DNA of 64,000 nt from Phytopseudomonas straminea (GCF_900112645.1 NZ_FOMO01000004.1:310001-374000), one strand, 5' to 3'; positions 1 to 9,140 are shown, counted from the first letter of the stretch. Notes: generated from the letters alone by a model not told the origin. A program made the numbers and translations.

Positions 1-19
1 AGAGGCCGGGCGTTGCGGC

Positions 20-38
20 GCCGCTAACGAGGAGCGGC
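20..38 (-). promoter_or_regulatory. Hairpin after the leader ORF
   Basis: A 6-bp perfect stem (GCCGCT with AGCGGC, 7-base loop) lies just downstream of the leader ORF in the minus-strand direction. Its place between a leader peptide and an operon outside the window would suit an attenuator or anti-terminator arm. There is no T run next to it, so it is not a convincing intrinsic terminator by itself. Confidence 0.3.
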
Positions 39-46
39 GAATGCGA

Positions 47-88
47 TCAAGCCAGGCGCGACCTGCAAAGGGTGATCAGCTGCTGCAT
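47..88 (-). CDS. Putative 13-residue Cys-containing leader peptide
   Basis: This short ORF reads MQQLITLCRSRLA and stops. It is preceded by AAAGGAGG at about 96-102, one of the best Shine-Dalgarno sequences in the window, 6-7 bases from the ATG. A well-spaced promoter on the same strand (127-155) would start transcription only some 20 bases upstream. A very short 5' leader, strong ribosome binding, one Cys codon with nearby Arg codons, and a following hairpin fit a regulatory leader peptide for an operon to the left of the window. Cys-containing leader peptides are known in front of sulfur-assimilation genes in several bacteria; assigning that role here is inference. Confidence 0.45.
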   Translation of the reverse strand: MQQLITLCRSRLA

Positions 89-126
89 GATGTGCCTCCT
101 TTGCTGTCGGTTGAGAGAAGGCGCGC

Positions 127-155
127 ATGCTAGGCGCATTGGCGCTCGCTTGCAA
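127..155 (-). promoter_or_regulatory. Sigma70-type promoter for the leader ORF
   Basis: On the minus strand TTGCAA (150-155) and TAGCAT (127-132) are separated by exactly 17 bases. This is a good -35/-10 pair pointing at the leader ORF at 88. No other clear signal was seen between here and the start of the gene at 349, whose own promoter is not obvious. Confidence 0.45.
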
Positions 156-348
156 CAGAGCACGGTGATTGACTGACGCACCGCGCAACCTGCCGGCCAG
201 GCGGCGGTCCACTCCTTGCTTGGCAACCTGCGCTTCTCCAACTACAGCTTGTAATAGGCAGCGGTGTTGGTGACCACACCTGCGCGAACGCCGTCATCGG
301 CAGTATCCCAAGTACCGGGATCGAATCTGCATATCAGGGAGATGCGTG

Positions 349-1992
349 ATGTTGACGCTGCTCAATCTGTTGTCCGCCATTGCCCTGCTCATCTGGGGCA
401 CCCATATCGTGCGCACCGGCATCCTGCGGGTGTACGGCTCGCAGTTGCGCCGCGTGCTCAGCCACAACGTCGGCAAGCGGCCGATGGCCTTCGTCGCCGG
501 CATCGCCGTGACCGCGCTGGTGCAGAGCAGCAACGCCACGGCGCTGCTGGTCACCTCGTTCGTGGGCCAGGGCCTGATGGCGCTGACCCCGGCGCTGGCG
601 ATCATGCTTGGCGCCGATGTCGGCACCGCGCTGATGGCCCGGGTGCTGACCTTCGACCTCAGCTGGCTGTCGCCGCTGCTGATCTTTCTCGGCGTGGTGT
701 TCTTCCTGTCGCGCAAGCAGACCCGCGCCGGCCAGCTCGGCCGCGTGGGCATCGGCCTGGGCCTGATGATCCTCGCCCTGCAGTTGATCGTCACCGCCGC
801 CACGCCAATCACCGAGGCCAAGGGCATCCACGTGCTGTTCGCCTCGCTGACCGGCGATGTGCTGCTCGATGCGGTGGTTGGCGCGCTGTTCGCGCTGATT
901 TCCTACTCCAGCCTGGCTGCGGTTCTGCTCACCGCCACGTTGACCGGCTCCGGGGTGATCGGCCTGCCGGTGGCCATCGGCCTGGTGATCGGCGCCAACA
1001 TCGGCAGCGGCGTGCTGGCCTTTCTCAACGCCAGTATGCAGAGCCAAGCCGGCCGCCGCGTGGCCCTGGGCAGCCTGCTCTACAAGCTGATCGGCCTGAT
1101 TCTGGTGATCCCGGTGCTCGACCCGCTGGCGCACTGGCTGGACAGCCTGAACTGGCACCCGGCCGAGCTGGTGATCGGCTTCCACGTGCTCTACAACACC
1201 CTGCGCTGCCTGCTGATGCTGCCGACCCTGAATCTGATGGCGCGCTTCTGCAACTGGCTGCTGCCCGACCGCCCGGACGTCAACGCTGTCGCCAAGCCCC
1301 GCCACCTCGACACTACCGCGCTCTCCACACCCACCCTGGCGCTGGCCAATGCGGTGCGCGAGACACTGCGCATCGGCGATCTGGTCGACACCATGCTCGG
1401 CCATCTGCAGGATGCCCTGCGAGGCAGCCAGCCGATCCTCGCCAAGGACCTGCGCCGTATCGACGACGACATCGATGCGCTGTACAACGCGGTGAAGCTC
1501 TACCTCGCCCAGGTGTCCCAGGAAGACTTGAGCGAAACCGACCGCCATCGCTGGGCCGAGATCATCGAGTTCTCCTCGAATCTGGAGCGCTCGGGTGATC
1601 TGATCGAGCGCATGCTCGGCAAGATCCAGGACGAGAAAACCGCCCAGCGCCATGCCTTCTCCGACAGTGGCCTGGAGGAACTCATCGCCCTGCACGAGCG
1701 CCTGCTCGGCAACCTGCGCCTGGGCCTGTCGGTGTTCTTCTCGGCTGACGCCGATGCCGCACGGCAACTGCTGCGCGAGAAGCGCCGCTTCCGCATCCAG
1801 GAGCGCCGGCTCACCCATTTACATGTCGAACGTCTGCATAAGCAGGTGGTCAAGAGTCTGGAAACCAGCTCTCTGCACCTGGAACTGATCGACGACATGA
1901 AACGCCTCAACTCGCTGTTTTGCGCAAGCGCCTACGCCGTACTTGGTAACCAGGACACCGGCGCCCTGCTCGCCGAAGAGGGTGGCGAATAG
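349..1992 (+). CDS. Na/Pi cotransporter family protein (NptA/YjbB type)
   Basis: A membrane protein of about 547 residues. The N-terminal two thirds hold two hydrophobic repeats typical of Na_Pi_cotrans domains, including QSSNATALL near residue 64 and SYSSLAAVLL in the second repeat, which resemble the paired Q-S-S motifs of type II sodium/phosphate transporters. The last 220 residues are helical and charged, like PhoU-type domains fused to this family. The likely role is phosphate transport, probably efflux as for E. coli YjbB, or phosphate-linked signalling. ATG at 349 is preferred over GTG at 346 because AGGGAG at 336-341 sits 7 bases before it. The M16 peptidase start overlaps its stop, so the two are probably cotranscribed. 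Confidence 0.85.
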   Translation: MLTLLNLLSAIALLIWGTHIVRTGILRVYGSQLRRVLSHNVGKRPMAFVAGIAVTALVQSSNATALLVTSFVGQGLMALTPALAIMLGADVGTALMARVLTFDLSWLSPLLIFLGVVFFLSRKQTRAGQLGRVGIGLGLMILALQLIVTAATPITEAKGIHVLFASLTGDVLLDAVVGALFALISYSSLAAVLLTATLTGSGVIGLPVAIGLVIGANIGSGVLAFLNASMQSQAGRRVALGSLLYKLIGLILVIPVLDPLAHWLDSLNWHPAELVIGFHVLYNTLRCLLMLPTLNLMARFCNWLLPDRPDVNAVAKPRHLDTTALSTPTLALANAVRETLRIGDLVDTMLGHLQDALRGSQPILAKDLRRIDDDIDALYNAVKLYLAQVSQEDLSETDRHRWAEIIEFSSNLERSGDLIERMLGKIQDEKTAQRHAFSDSGLEELIALHERLLGNLRLGLSVFFSADADAARQLLREKRRFRIQERRLTHLHVERLHKQVVKSLETSSLHLELIDDMKRLNSLFCASAYAVLGNQDTGALLAEEGGE

Positions 1993-3383
1993 TGCGGGCC
2001 ATGGCCCGCTCACTGGCGCTGCTGCTGGGCCTGATGCTGTGTGGCCCGCTATGGGCAGCGGACTACCTGAAGGTCGAAGGCTACCCGCTGGACAACGGCC
2101 TGCAGCTGATCCTCAAGCCCACCAGCGACCGCGGCCACGTGTCGATTCGCCTGGTGGTCGGCGTCGGCTTCGACCAGTTCGACTGCGACCACAAGGAACT
2201 GCCGCACCTGCTCGAACACCTGCTGTTCAGCGGCATCGACGCCAGCGGCGAAGCCGGCCTGGAAGAACGTATGCAGGCCCTGGGTGGCGACTGGAATGCC
2301 TTCACCCGCGACAGCGACACCACCTTCGTCCTCGAAGTGCCTGCCGCCAACCAGCGGGCGGCGCTGGACCTGCTGCTCGCCGCGCTGTTCAACACCGAAC
2401 TCACGCCCGAACGCATCGACGCGGCCAAACGGGTGATCGTCCACGAGAACGGCGAACACCCGGCTGCCTGGCAGCGCCTGCTGGGCGCGTCGAGCAAGCG
2501 CAACGACGCCACCGAACAGCTGGCCGCCGAACTTGGCCAGGCCTGCGCCGAACAGGACTCGCTGGAGCGCCTGGACGCCGCGGCCCTGGAGCGCCTGCGC
2601 GAGCAATGGTACGTGGCCAACAACATGACCCTGATCATGGTCGGTGATCTGGATCGCCGCCTGCCCGCCTACCTCGAACGGCGCTTCGGCGAACTGCCGC
2701 CCGGCCCGATGCCGGAGCTGCGCGAATTGCCGGAAAGCAACGGCCATGCCGAGCCTGAACGCACACTGATCACCGGCCTGCTCGGTGATACCGCCCAGGT
2801 GAACCTGATCTTCACCGAGCCCTGGGTCGGCGAACTCGACCAGGGCACCTGGCAACTGCTGCGCGACTACCTGCAGTGGGCCGTATACAAAGATCTGCGC
2901 ATCGAGCACGGCCTGGCCTACAGCCCCGAAGTGGAGCGCAGCGCCTACGGCAGCAGCAGCTTCTTCAGCATCAGCGCCGAGGTGGACCGTGCGGACGTGG
3001 CGCAAACCGGGCAGCGCCTGCATGACCTGCTGCAACGCCTCGCCAAGGACGGGCTGGACGACGCCACCGTCGAGCGCCTGCGCAACGTCGCCCTCGCCCG
3101 CCAGAACTGGACTGCACAGGGCAACAGCGCTCTGGCCGACACCTACTGGAGCTCGCTCGGCAGCTACGAAGAAGGCCACTTCGCCGACCCGGCACCGGAG
3201 CTGCGCAAGATCCATACCGCCCAATTGGATGCCGCGCTGAACCTGCTGCTCAAACAGCCGAGCTACCAGCGCGTCGAACAACCGTTACTGAGCACCACCG
3301 GTCTGTATGGGGGGGGTGCGGTGGCGGTGGTGATTCTGCTGCTGGCCCTGATCGGTCTGGTCAGCCTGCTGCGCCGTCGCTAA
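1992..3383 (+). CDS. M16 family zinc metallopeptidase, membrane anchored
   Basis: A 463-residue insulinase/pitrilysin-like protein. The inverted zinc motif is HLLEH (H72, E75, H76), with a Glu in HENGE 76 residues later, the family spacing for the third ligand. A signal peptide (to about LWA-AD) and a C-terminal hydrophobic helix followed by RRR predict a periplasmic domain anchored in the inner membrane. The GTG start overlaps the preceding stop codon by one base and is 9 bases from GAGGG; ATG at 2001 is an alternative and would also leave a signal peptide. At one M16 unit it is about half the length of pitrilysin, so a dimer or partner would be needed for a full chamber. The substrate is unknown. 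Confidence 0.85.
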   Translation: MRAMARSLALLLGLMLCGPLWAADYLKVEGYPLDNGLQLILKPTSDRGHVSIRLVVGVGFDQFDCDHKELPHLLEHLLFSGIDASGEAGLEERMQALGGDWNAFTRDSDTTFVLEVPAANQRAALDLLLAALFNTELTPERIDAAKRVIVHENGEHPAAWQRLLGASSKRNDATEQLAAELGQACAEQDSLERLDAAALERLREQWYVANNMTLIMVGDLDRRLPAYLERRFGELPPGPMPELRELPESNGHAEPERTLITGLLGDTAQVNLIFTEPWVGELDQGTWQLLRDYLQWAVYKDLRIEHGLAYSPEVERSAYGSSSFFSISAEVDRADVAQTGQRLHDLLQRLAKDGLDDATVERLRNVALARQNWTAQGNSALADTYWSSLGSYEEGHFADPAPELRKIHTAQLDAALNLLLKQPSYQRVEQPLLSTTGLYGGGAVAVVILLLALIGLVSLLRRR

Positions 3384-3388
3384 CGAAA

Positions 3389-3408
3389 AGCCCCGGATGG
3401 CCGGGGCT
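3389..3408. terminator. Bidirectional hairpin terminator
   Basis: A perfect 8-bp stem (AGCCCCGG with CCGGGGCT, ATGG loop) sits between the convergent M16 peptidase and dehydratase genes. An AAAA run on the left supplies a U tract for minus-strand transcripts. Confidence 0.7.
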
Positions 3409-3433
3409 CTCGCTGCTGCAAACGCACTGCGGC

Positions 3434-4609
3434 TCACTCGATGATGTTGAACTCGCTCAGGTACTCTTCGGAGATCTCCAGGCCCAGGCCGGGCTTGTGG
3501 TCATCCAGCTGGATATAGCCATTGACCGGCGCCGGCTCGCCCTTGAACACGTAGTAGAACAGCTCGTTACCGACCTCGACGTCGAACACCGGGAAGAACT
3601 CGGCCATTGGCGACGCGGTGGTCGACATGGTCAGGTGGTAGTTGTGCATCTGCCCGGCATGGGGAATCACCGGCACCGACCAGGCCTCGGCCATGGCGTT
3701 GATCTTGCGCGCCGCGGTGATGCCGCCCACGCGGTTGGTGTCGTACTGGATCACGTCCACGGCGCGGCGTTCGAGCATCTCCTTGAAGCCGTACGAAGTG
3801 AACTCGTGCTCGCCACCGGAGATCGGCATGATGCCCATCTTCTTCAGCTCGATGTAGCCTTCCAGGTCGTCGGCGATCACCGGCTCTTCCAGCCAGCGCG
3901 GCTCGAACTCGGCGAGCTTTGGCAGCATGCGGCGGGCGTATTCCAGGGTCCAGCCCATGTAGCACTCGAGCATGATGTCCACGTCCGGGCCGGCCAGTTC
4001 ACGCAGCGCACGCACCTGCTCGATATTGCGGCGCATGCCCGCCGGGCCGTCTTTCGGGCCGTAGCCGAAGCGCATCTTCAGAGCATTGAAGCCCTGGTTC
4101 AAATAGCCCTGGGCTTCTTCGAGGAACAGGTCGAGGTTGTCGTTGGCGTAGAGCTTGGAGGCGTAGGTCCAGATCTTTTCCTTGGTGCGCCCGCCGAGCA
4201 GCTTGAACACCGGCTTGTTCACCGCCTTGCCCATGATGTCCCAGATGGCGATGTCGATCGCCGAGATCGCCGCCATGCCGATGCCCTTGCGGCCCCAGGC
4301 GTGGCTCTGGCGATACATCTTCTGCCAGATGTACTCGTTGTCGAACGGGTCCTCGCCGATGGCGATGGGCGCCAGGTACGTGTCGATGATTTCCTTGGCC
4401 ACACGCGGTGCCAGGGCGCAGTTACCGATGCCGACGATGCCGTTGTCGGTCTCCACCTCCACAACCAGCCAGCCGTGGAAACGGAACGAGCCCATGGCAT
4501 CGCCCTTCTCGAACAGAATATCGCTGGCGTTGGTGCAGAAGTGCGCCTGGGGCGGCACGACCTCGCCCTTCCACTCAAAAACGCGGGTACGGATGGATTT
4601 TATTTTCAT
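3434..4609 (-). CDS. Mandelate racemase/muconate lactonizing enzyme family dehydratase (L-rhamnonate dehydratase-like)
   Basis: A 391-residue enolase-superfamily protein. Metal ligand segments are visible ([19 protein letters not shown]), as is an Asp-His dyad (IQYDTN and [11 protein letters not shown]) that abstracts the alpha proton in MR-type acid-sugar dehydratases. The C terminus (EPAPVNG ... KPGLGLEI) resembles E. coli RhmD, so dehydration of an aldonic acid to a 2-keto-3-deoxy acid is likely. The exact sugar cannot be read. AAAGGAG stands 7 bases before the ATG. The gene has its own upstream region and is separated from the lactonase operon by one unrelated gene, but a dehydratase would fit the same pathway. 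Confidence 0.85.
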   Translation of the reverse strand: MKIKSIRTRVFEWKGEVVPPQAHFCTNASDILFEKGDAMGSFRFHGWLVVEVETDNGIVGIGNCALAPRVAKEIIDTYLAPIAIGEDPFDNEYIWQKMYRQSHAWGRKGIGMAAISAIDIAIWDIMGKAVNKPVFKLLGGRTKEKIWTYASKLYANDNLDLFLEEAQGYLNQGFNALKMRFGYGPKDGPAGMRRNIEQVRALRELAGPDVDIMLECYMGWTLEYARRMLPKLAEFEPRWLEEPVIADDLEGYIELKKMGIMPISGGEHEFTSYGFKEMLERRAVDVIQYDTNRVGGITAARKINAMAEAWSVPVIPHAGQMHNYHLTMSTTASPMAEFFPVFDVEVGNELFYYVFKGEPAPVNGYIQLDDHKPGLGLEISEEYLSEFNIIE

Positions 4610-5158
4610 GGTACGGCTCCTTTCACGATAGACGGGCGACCGGCAGAGACTGGCTCTCGGCGATACGACGGGGTTGGTTGAGCGGGAAACTGAAAAGAGG
4701 TGGCGAGCACAGCAAGGCCAGCGCTCTGGCCGATGCCATCGGTGTCATGGTCGATTCCTTGTTGCCGCTTTTTGCCCTGGCGATCAGGGCCGGCTTCTTG
4801 TTGGTCTACGGCGGCAGCCGAGCTGCCTGTTGCCGACGACTCTAGCCACGGCGCACGGTGGCGGATAATCACTTATGCGCATTCGGTGATAACCACAGGA
4901 AATGCCTGGAACGGCAAAAGACGCGCGGGTGTTATCGCCCGACGGTTCGGGTGCGGCACTGATCGTCAAAAGAGGGGCGAAGCAGTATCAGGCTGAGATG
5001 CGCCACACATACCAACCATCTATGCCCATGACCGCTAGTGTCAGCCAGAAGCGACAGCCCTCAAGACTCTCCGCAAGCGGCCGATGTGATAGTGAAGGAA
5101 AAATCGCATCGCGTACCTGGGCTCATTGGCGCGCCCGGGCCAGCAAAATCCAAAGGAC
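4610..5158. other. Long intergenic region between divergent genes
   Basis: About 550 bases with no convincing gene on either strand. It must hold the promoter of the dehydratase (minus) and that of the orphan gene (plus). An imperfect dyad is visible around 4864-4894 (ATAATCAC ... GTGATAAC), a possible regulator site, but I would not assign it. Base composition falls toward the orphan gene. Confidence 0.4.
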
Positions 5159-5164
5159 ATGGAT

Positions 5165-6118
5165 ATGACCAACTTCAGCGTGGACAGCCTGCTGGCAAGC
5201 CGCTCGGTCACGGCGGGCGCTTCGATCAAGGTCGTTCAGAACGATGTCGGAAAAAGCACGTCAGCGCCCAGTAGACAGCCTGTCTACAGCTCCTCAGGCG
5301 TCACGGTAACCCTCTCGCCCACTGCCACGAAGATATCGCTTTTACTCAAGAGCGAGTCCACGGGAAGTACCAGCGCTGCCGCCGATTTCGATGCGTTTCT
5401 GGACGGTAACCATCAGCAGATCAGGGAACAGGGCAAGAACGCCGATTTTGTCCAGGCGTTGCCAGACGACCTCAGCCATGAGCGGCAGGCGCTGGCCAAG
5501 CAGGCAGCCAACTACCTCCTCGACCACCATTACCAGGAGGAGAAACTCTATGACTCCCAAACGGCAGAAAATCCCTTCGCGTCACTAGATCGCGTGACAC
5601 TTTCAAAAATTTCCTTCAACGACTCAGGACTTTTTACCCCAGCAGAGCGCCAGGTAGCCTTTCTGGAAATGACCAATCGCGACATGCTGTATCGCAATGA
5701 AACCTATGATTTGAGTGAAAGATTAAGAAGATCCGAAGACTTGGCGGGATCTTATGTAATCAGTTTTCTGCGCGATGCAAAGCTGGAAGGCACCATGAGC
5801 GAGGCAGAGAAGGCATGGAAAAAATGGCCCACAGCCGTGCAACTCGAGGCTATTGCAGTCGCGGCAGTGCGCAATGATCCGGCGAAGCTGCCAACACTAC
5901 CCGAATATCAGAATCTGGATAGCCAGGGCAAACCCTTACTGGCCTTTATGGTTGGCAAAGATGGTTCGGGTACCTGGAAAAACGTTTCCGTTGAGGAACT
6001 GGCCTCTGAAACGATGCCCCTCAGGCTTATCCATTCGCTGATCGAAAAGACCAAAGCCACTCAAAGTGAACACCCTTGGCTGTCGCTCTACCTAAGCATC
6101 GATAGCATGGGACGGTGA
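5165..6118 (+). CDS. Hypothetical protein, low-GC orphan
   Basis: A 317-residue protein that I do not recognise. It starts MTNFSVDSLLASRSV; AAAGGA is 7 bases before this ATG and only 1 base before the alternative ATG at 5159. It has no signal peptide or membrane segment. The N-terminal 75 residues are rich in Ser, Thr and Val and look disordered. The remainder is mixed-charge and probably helical, with a segment around DYL/LDHHYQEEKLYDSQ and a possible EF-hand-like or kinase-independent acidic stretch that I cannot support further. Composition is clearly lower in GC than its neighbours (5701-5760 is about 37% by direct count). It splits the dehydratase from the lactonase operon, so recent acquisition is likely. 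Confidence 0.65.
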   Translation: MTNFSVDSLLASRSVTAGASIKVVQNDVGKSTSAPSRQPVYSSSGVTVTLSPTATKISLLLKSESTGSTSAAADFDAFLDGNHQQIREQGKNADFVQALPDDLSHERQALAKQAANYLLDHHYQEEKLYDSQTAENPFASLDRVTLSKISFNDSGLFTPAERQVAFLEMTNRDMLYRNETYDLSERLRRSEDLAGSYVISFLRDAKLEGTMSEAEKAWKKWPTAVQLEAIAVAAVRNDPAKLPTLPEYQNLDSQGKPLLAFMVGKDGSGTWKNVSVEELASETMPLRLIHSLIEKTKATQSEHPWLSLYLSIDSMGR

Positions 6119-6164
6119 CGAAGCCGGATGCCTTCGACCGTCCCCGCTGCATACGTCTGGCAGA

Positions 6165-7124
6165 CTACTCGTCCAGCTCGATCCGATAGAAATCCCGCGA
6201 ATTGCGCCAGAAGAAGCCATCGCGCTGCGCCTCGTCGTAGCCGGCAAGAATGGTCTGCAGCGCCGTGACCAGCTCGTCGTAGCCAATACGCAAACCCGCC
6301 ACCGGGTAGTTGCTGGCAAACAGGCAGCGCTCAATGCCGAACAACGCCAGGGTTTCTTCGATCACCCCGCGGTTGCCTTCCAGCGTCCAGGGTTGATCCC
6401 GCAGGCCCAGTTCGGAGACCTTCACGCTGACGTTCGGCTGCCCCGCCAGCGCGGCCATGCCGGCGCGCCAGCCGTCGAGCCCGGCGGGGCTGCGATCCCA
6501 GGGAAAGCCCATGTGGTTGAGCACGATGGGCACCTCGGGAAAGGCGGCCGCCACCTCGGCGGCTTCCTGCAGATGCCAGTACGGTACGCGCAAATCCCAG
6601 GAAAGCCCGTGCCTGGCCAGCAGTTCGAAGCCGCGTAGCCAGGCCTCGTCCTGCATGCTGCCGCTCTGGCCGCGTACGCTGGCAGCCAGCTCGGGGCGCG
6701 GCGCCGTCACCGGTTTGCTGCGAATGCCGCGCAGCAGCGGATATTCCAGATGCCGGCCAAGCACCTCCTCGCATTCCGGGCGGTGGAACCAGACGTGGGC
6801 GACCACCGCATTGGGAAAACCGTAGCGAGCATGTTGCTCGTGTATCCAGCGGGTTTCCGCCACCTGATCGGCGCGGTCGTGCTCGGCCTCGCAGTGCACC
6901 GTGGCCAGCACCCGCTGGCCAGCGCTGTCGGCCAGGTAGTCCTCGGGCAGGTAGTTACGCCGCAGCGGCGCGTAGTCGCCGAGAAAGAAGCCCGGGTCGA
7001 CCTCGTCCTGCAACCAGGGGTAGCGGTGGCTGTCGAGATTCCACAGGTGATGATGGGCATCGATCAGCCGCTGCCCGCCTGCCGCATACGGCAGACCGAG
7101 GCGCTGGTGCAGGCACTCGGTCAT
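6165..7124 (-). CDS. Amidohydrolase family protein (COG3618 lactonase-like), copy A
   Basis: A 319-residue Amidohydro_2 protein with the N-terminal metal motif DAHHHLW (residues about 22-28), NHMGFP for a later His, and a C-terminal LFASNYP Asp/Asn region. Relatives include L-rhamnono- and L-fuconolactonases, 4-sulfomuconolactone hydrolase and the LigI 2-pyrone-4,6-dicarboxylate hydrolase, so hydrolysis of a lactone is the best guess. It is the last gene of the minus-strand operon and begins two bases after the dctP stop, so translation is probably coupled. It is clearly paralogous to the protein at 13107-14066 (shared PWL.DE, YLPEDY/YYPDDY, NH.G.P.DRS and W..G motifs). Confidence 0.85.
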   Translation of the reverse strand: MTECLHQRLGLPYAAGGQRLIDAHHHLWNLDSHRYPWLQDEVDPGFFLGDYAPLRRNYLPEDYLADSAGQRVLATVHCEAEHDRADQVAETRWIHEQHARYGFPNAVVAHVWFHRPECEEVLGRHLEYPLLRGIRSKPVTAPRPELAASVRGQSGSMQDEAWLRGFELLARHGLSWDLRVPYWHLQEAAEVAAAFPEVPIVLNHMGFPWDRSPAGLDGWRAGMAALAGQPNVSVKVSELGLRDQPWTLEGNRGVIEETLALFGIERCLFASNYPVAGLRIGYDELVTALQTILAGYDEAQRDGFFWRNSRDFYRIELDE

Positions 7125-7126
7125 TT

Positions 7127-8137
7127 TCAGTTGGCTCCACGCAGGCGCTGCAGTTCGGTCTGCCAGGCGCTGACGAACTCGGCGTCGATGCTGCCGCTGA
7201 CCTGTTCGGTGACCACCTTGGCCTGGTCGACGAAGCGCTGGCGCTGCTCGTCGCTGAGCGCATTGACCTGCATGCCGCTGTCCTTGAGTTCGGCGAGCTT
7301 CTCGCTGTTGGCCTTGCGCGCCAGCTCACGCTGCTCGCCACGTGCCTGCTCGGCGGCCTTGCGCACCTGGGCGCGCTGGGCGTCGTCGAGCGAGTCCCAG
7401 GTCTTCTTGCTCATCAACAGCACGTAGGCGGTGTAGATGTGTTCGCTAAGGGTCAGGTACTTCTGCACTTCGTTGTAGCGCTGGGTGGCAATCAGCGAAA
7501 TGGGGTTCTCCTGGCCGTCGATGGCGTGCATCTCAAGGGCGCTGAACACTTCGTTGATCGGCATCGGCTGGGCATTGGCGCCCAGGTGATCGAAGAAGGT
7601 ACGGAACACCGGGCTTTGCACGGTACGGATCTTCAGGCCCTTGAGGTCTTCCCACTTGTCGATGGGCCGTTTGCTGTTGGTCAGGTTGCGAAAACCGATC
7701 TCCCAGAAACCCAGGCCGACCAGCCCCTTGGCTTCCAGCTTGGCCAACAGTTGCTGGCCCATCGGCCCGTCGAGCATGGCGTCCACCTCGGCGGTGGAAT
7801 TGAACTGGTACGGCAGGTCCAGCACGCCGAACTCCTTGACCAGCCCGACCAGCGTCGGCGCGCCCACCAGGGCGAACTCGATGGTGCCGGCCGGCAGCGC
7901 GCCGAGCATCTGCACATCGTTGCCGAGCATCGCCGACGGGAACACCTTGACGTTCATCGCGCCGCCGCTGCCCTCCTTCAGGTGTTCGGCGAACAGCTTG
8001 GCGCCTTGCGGCCCCGGGGCGTCGATGGGGTCACCGGCGCTGAGCTTGAAGCTGCGTTCGTCGGCATGGGCGGCCAGCCCTGGCAGCAACAGGGCCAGGC
8101 CGAGGGCGGCCAGGGTACGAGTGAATGCGTTGTTCAT
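7127..8137 (-). CDS. dctP: TRAP transporter substrate-binding protein (DctP family), copy 1
   Basis: A 336-residue periplasmic binding protein with a cleavable signal peptide (MNNAFTRTLAALGLALLLPG, then AAHA). It has the DctP features FRNLTNSKRP and an ALEMHAIDGQENP segment close to the conserved NALEM...D.QE region; the Arg in FRN usually binds the ligand carboxylate. ATG at 8137 is preferred over 8158 because GGAG lies about 9 bases before it. It probably delivers a carboxylate to the DctQM permease encoded upstream in the same operon. A second, different DctP is encoded two genes away. AACAACAA lies between its Shine-Dalgarno and ATG. Confidence 0.9.
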   Translation of the reverse strand: MNNAFTRTLAALGLALLLPGLAAHADERSFKLSAGDPIDAPGPQGAKLFAEHLKEGSGGAMNVKVFPSAMLGNDVQMLGALPAGTIEFALVGAPTLVGLVKEFGVLDLPYQFNSTAEVDAMLDGPMGQQLLAKLEAKGLVGLGFWEIGFRNLTNSKRPIDKWEDLKGLKIRTVQSPVFRTFFDHLGANAQPMPINEVFSALEMHAIDGQENPISLIATQRYNEVQKYLTLSEHIYTAYVLLMSKKTWDSLDDAQRAQVRKAAEQARGEQRELARKANSEKLAELKDSGMQVNALSDEQRQRFVDQAKVVTEQVSGSIDAEFVSAWQTELQRLRGAN

Positions 8138-8138
8138 C

Positions 8139-8146
8139 TTGTTGTT
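8139..8146 (-). promoter_or_regulatory. Hfq/Crc-type CA motif at the dctP copy 1 start
   Basis: AACAACAA on the minus strand matches the AAYAAYAA catabolite-activity motif bound by Hfq with Crc in pseudomonads. It fills the gap between GGAG (8147-8150) and the ATG at 8137, where binding would block ribosome access. The motif is seen directly; its function here is inferred. Confidence 0.5.
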
Positions 8147-8164
8147 CTCCGAAAGCACGGGACT

Positions 8165-9091
8165 TCAGCGCACGATGACCTGGGAAACATCAGGCTCGAG
8201 CAGGGTGTGGAAGTAACGCTGGAAGGTGAAGGTGTCGAGATCGAGCATGCCGACGCGCTGATCCTTGAGGGTGACGAAGGCCAGGTCGCGGGTCGGGTGC
8301 AGGCTCATGGCGATGGCGTGGGTGTCGAGTTCGATGCGGTGGATTTCCTCGAGATCGGCGTTGAATACCGAGATCGAGTGTTCGGCATAGTTGGTCACGA
8401 ACAGGCGACCCTGACGGTCGCGGTAGATACGCGTCGGGTCGGCACCGGTGCGGCCACGGCGGGTCACTTGCAGGGTCTCGACATCCACGGCGACGATGCT
8501 GTCGTCGCCGCGGGTGGCGACGTACAGGGTGCGTTCGTCGGCGCTGAAGCAGTTGCCCTCGGGCATGCTGCCCGGCTGCACCGGCAGCGGCGCGATGGTC
8601 GGATCCTGCGGCTTGAGGCGGGTGATGGTGTTGCTCAGCAGGTTGAGGGCGAAGGCGGTTTCGCCGCTGCGAGTCAGTGCCACCAGGTGGCTCTTGTAGC
8701 CGCCGGACGGAATGGCCCGGTCCGGGGTGTCCTTGAGGTGCGGCTGATCGAAGATCAGCAGGGTCGAATTGCCTTCGCTGAGCACGTAGAGGCGATCCTG
8801 GTCGTCCATCGCCAGGCCATGGGGACGGCGGAACGGCCAGATGCTCAGGGTGCGCACGTGCTCGGCCTTTTCCAGGTCGATGACGAATACCGAGCAGCCG
8901 CCCTCGCCTTCATGGCTGGAGGTTTCGATACCGTAGTGGCCGACGTAGGCGAAGCGGTTCTGCGAATCCACCACGAACTCGTGGGGGAACTCCGGCAGGC
9001 GGATATGCTTGATGGCGTCGCCGCTCTGCACGTCGTAGAAGCTGAAGGTATGGGCACATTTCTGCACCAGCAGCAGAACTTCCTGACTCAT
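8165..9091 (-). CDS. YncE-like beta-propeller protein (lactonase-fold)
   Basis: A 308-residue protein made of repeated blade-like units of about 40 residues: RFAYVGHYG, RLYVLSEGN, RTLYVATRGDDS, RLFVTNYAEHS and DLAFVTLKD mark successive strands. This is the YVTN/YncE six- or seven-bladed propeller pattern shared with 6-phosphogluconolactonase- and SMP-30-like enzymes. No signal peptide is visible, so it appears cytoplasmic. It lies between the two dctP genes in a lactonase-rich operon, which makes a third lactone-handling or ligand-sensing role plausible. No catalytic residues could be assigned. Confidence 0.7.
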   Translation of the reverse strand: MSQEVLLLVQKCAHTFSFYDVQSGDAIKHIRLPEFPHEFVVDSQNRFAYVGHYGIETSSHEGEGGCSVFVIDLEKAEHVRTLSIWPFRRPHGLAMDDQDRLYVLSEGNSTLLIFDQPHLKDTPDRAIPSGGYKSHLVALTRSGETAFALNLLSNTITRLKPQDPTIAPLPVQPGSMPEGNCFSADERTLYVATRGDDSIVAVDVETLQVTRRGRTGADPTRIYRDRQGRLFVTNYAEHSISVFNADLEEIHRIELDTHAIAMSLHPTRDLAFVTLKDQRVGMLDLDTFTFQRYFHTLLEPDVSQVIVR

Positions 9092-9140
9092 GATCTCGAT
9101 TCCTTGAAGCGGCGCTCGGCGCGCCGCCGGGTTGATGGGC

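Noticed and set aside
4864..4894. Operator dyad ATAATCAC/GTGATAAC before the dehydratase
   Set aside because: The match is short and imperfect, and no local regulator is linked to it.
6119..6164. Terminator between the orphan gene and lactonase copy A
   Set aside because: Only a weak 5-base stem (CGAAG/CTTCG) with no T run is visible.
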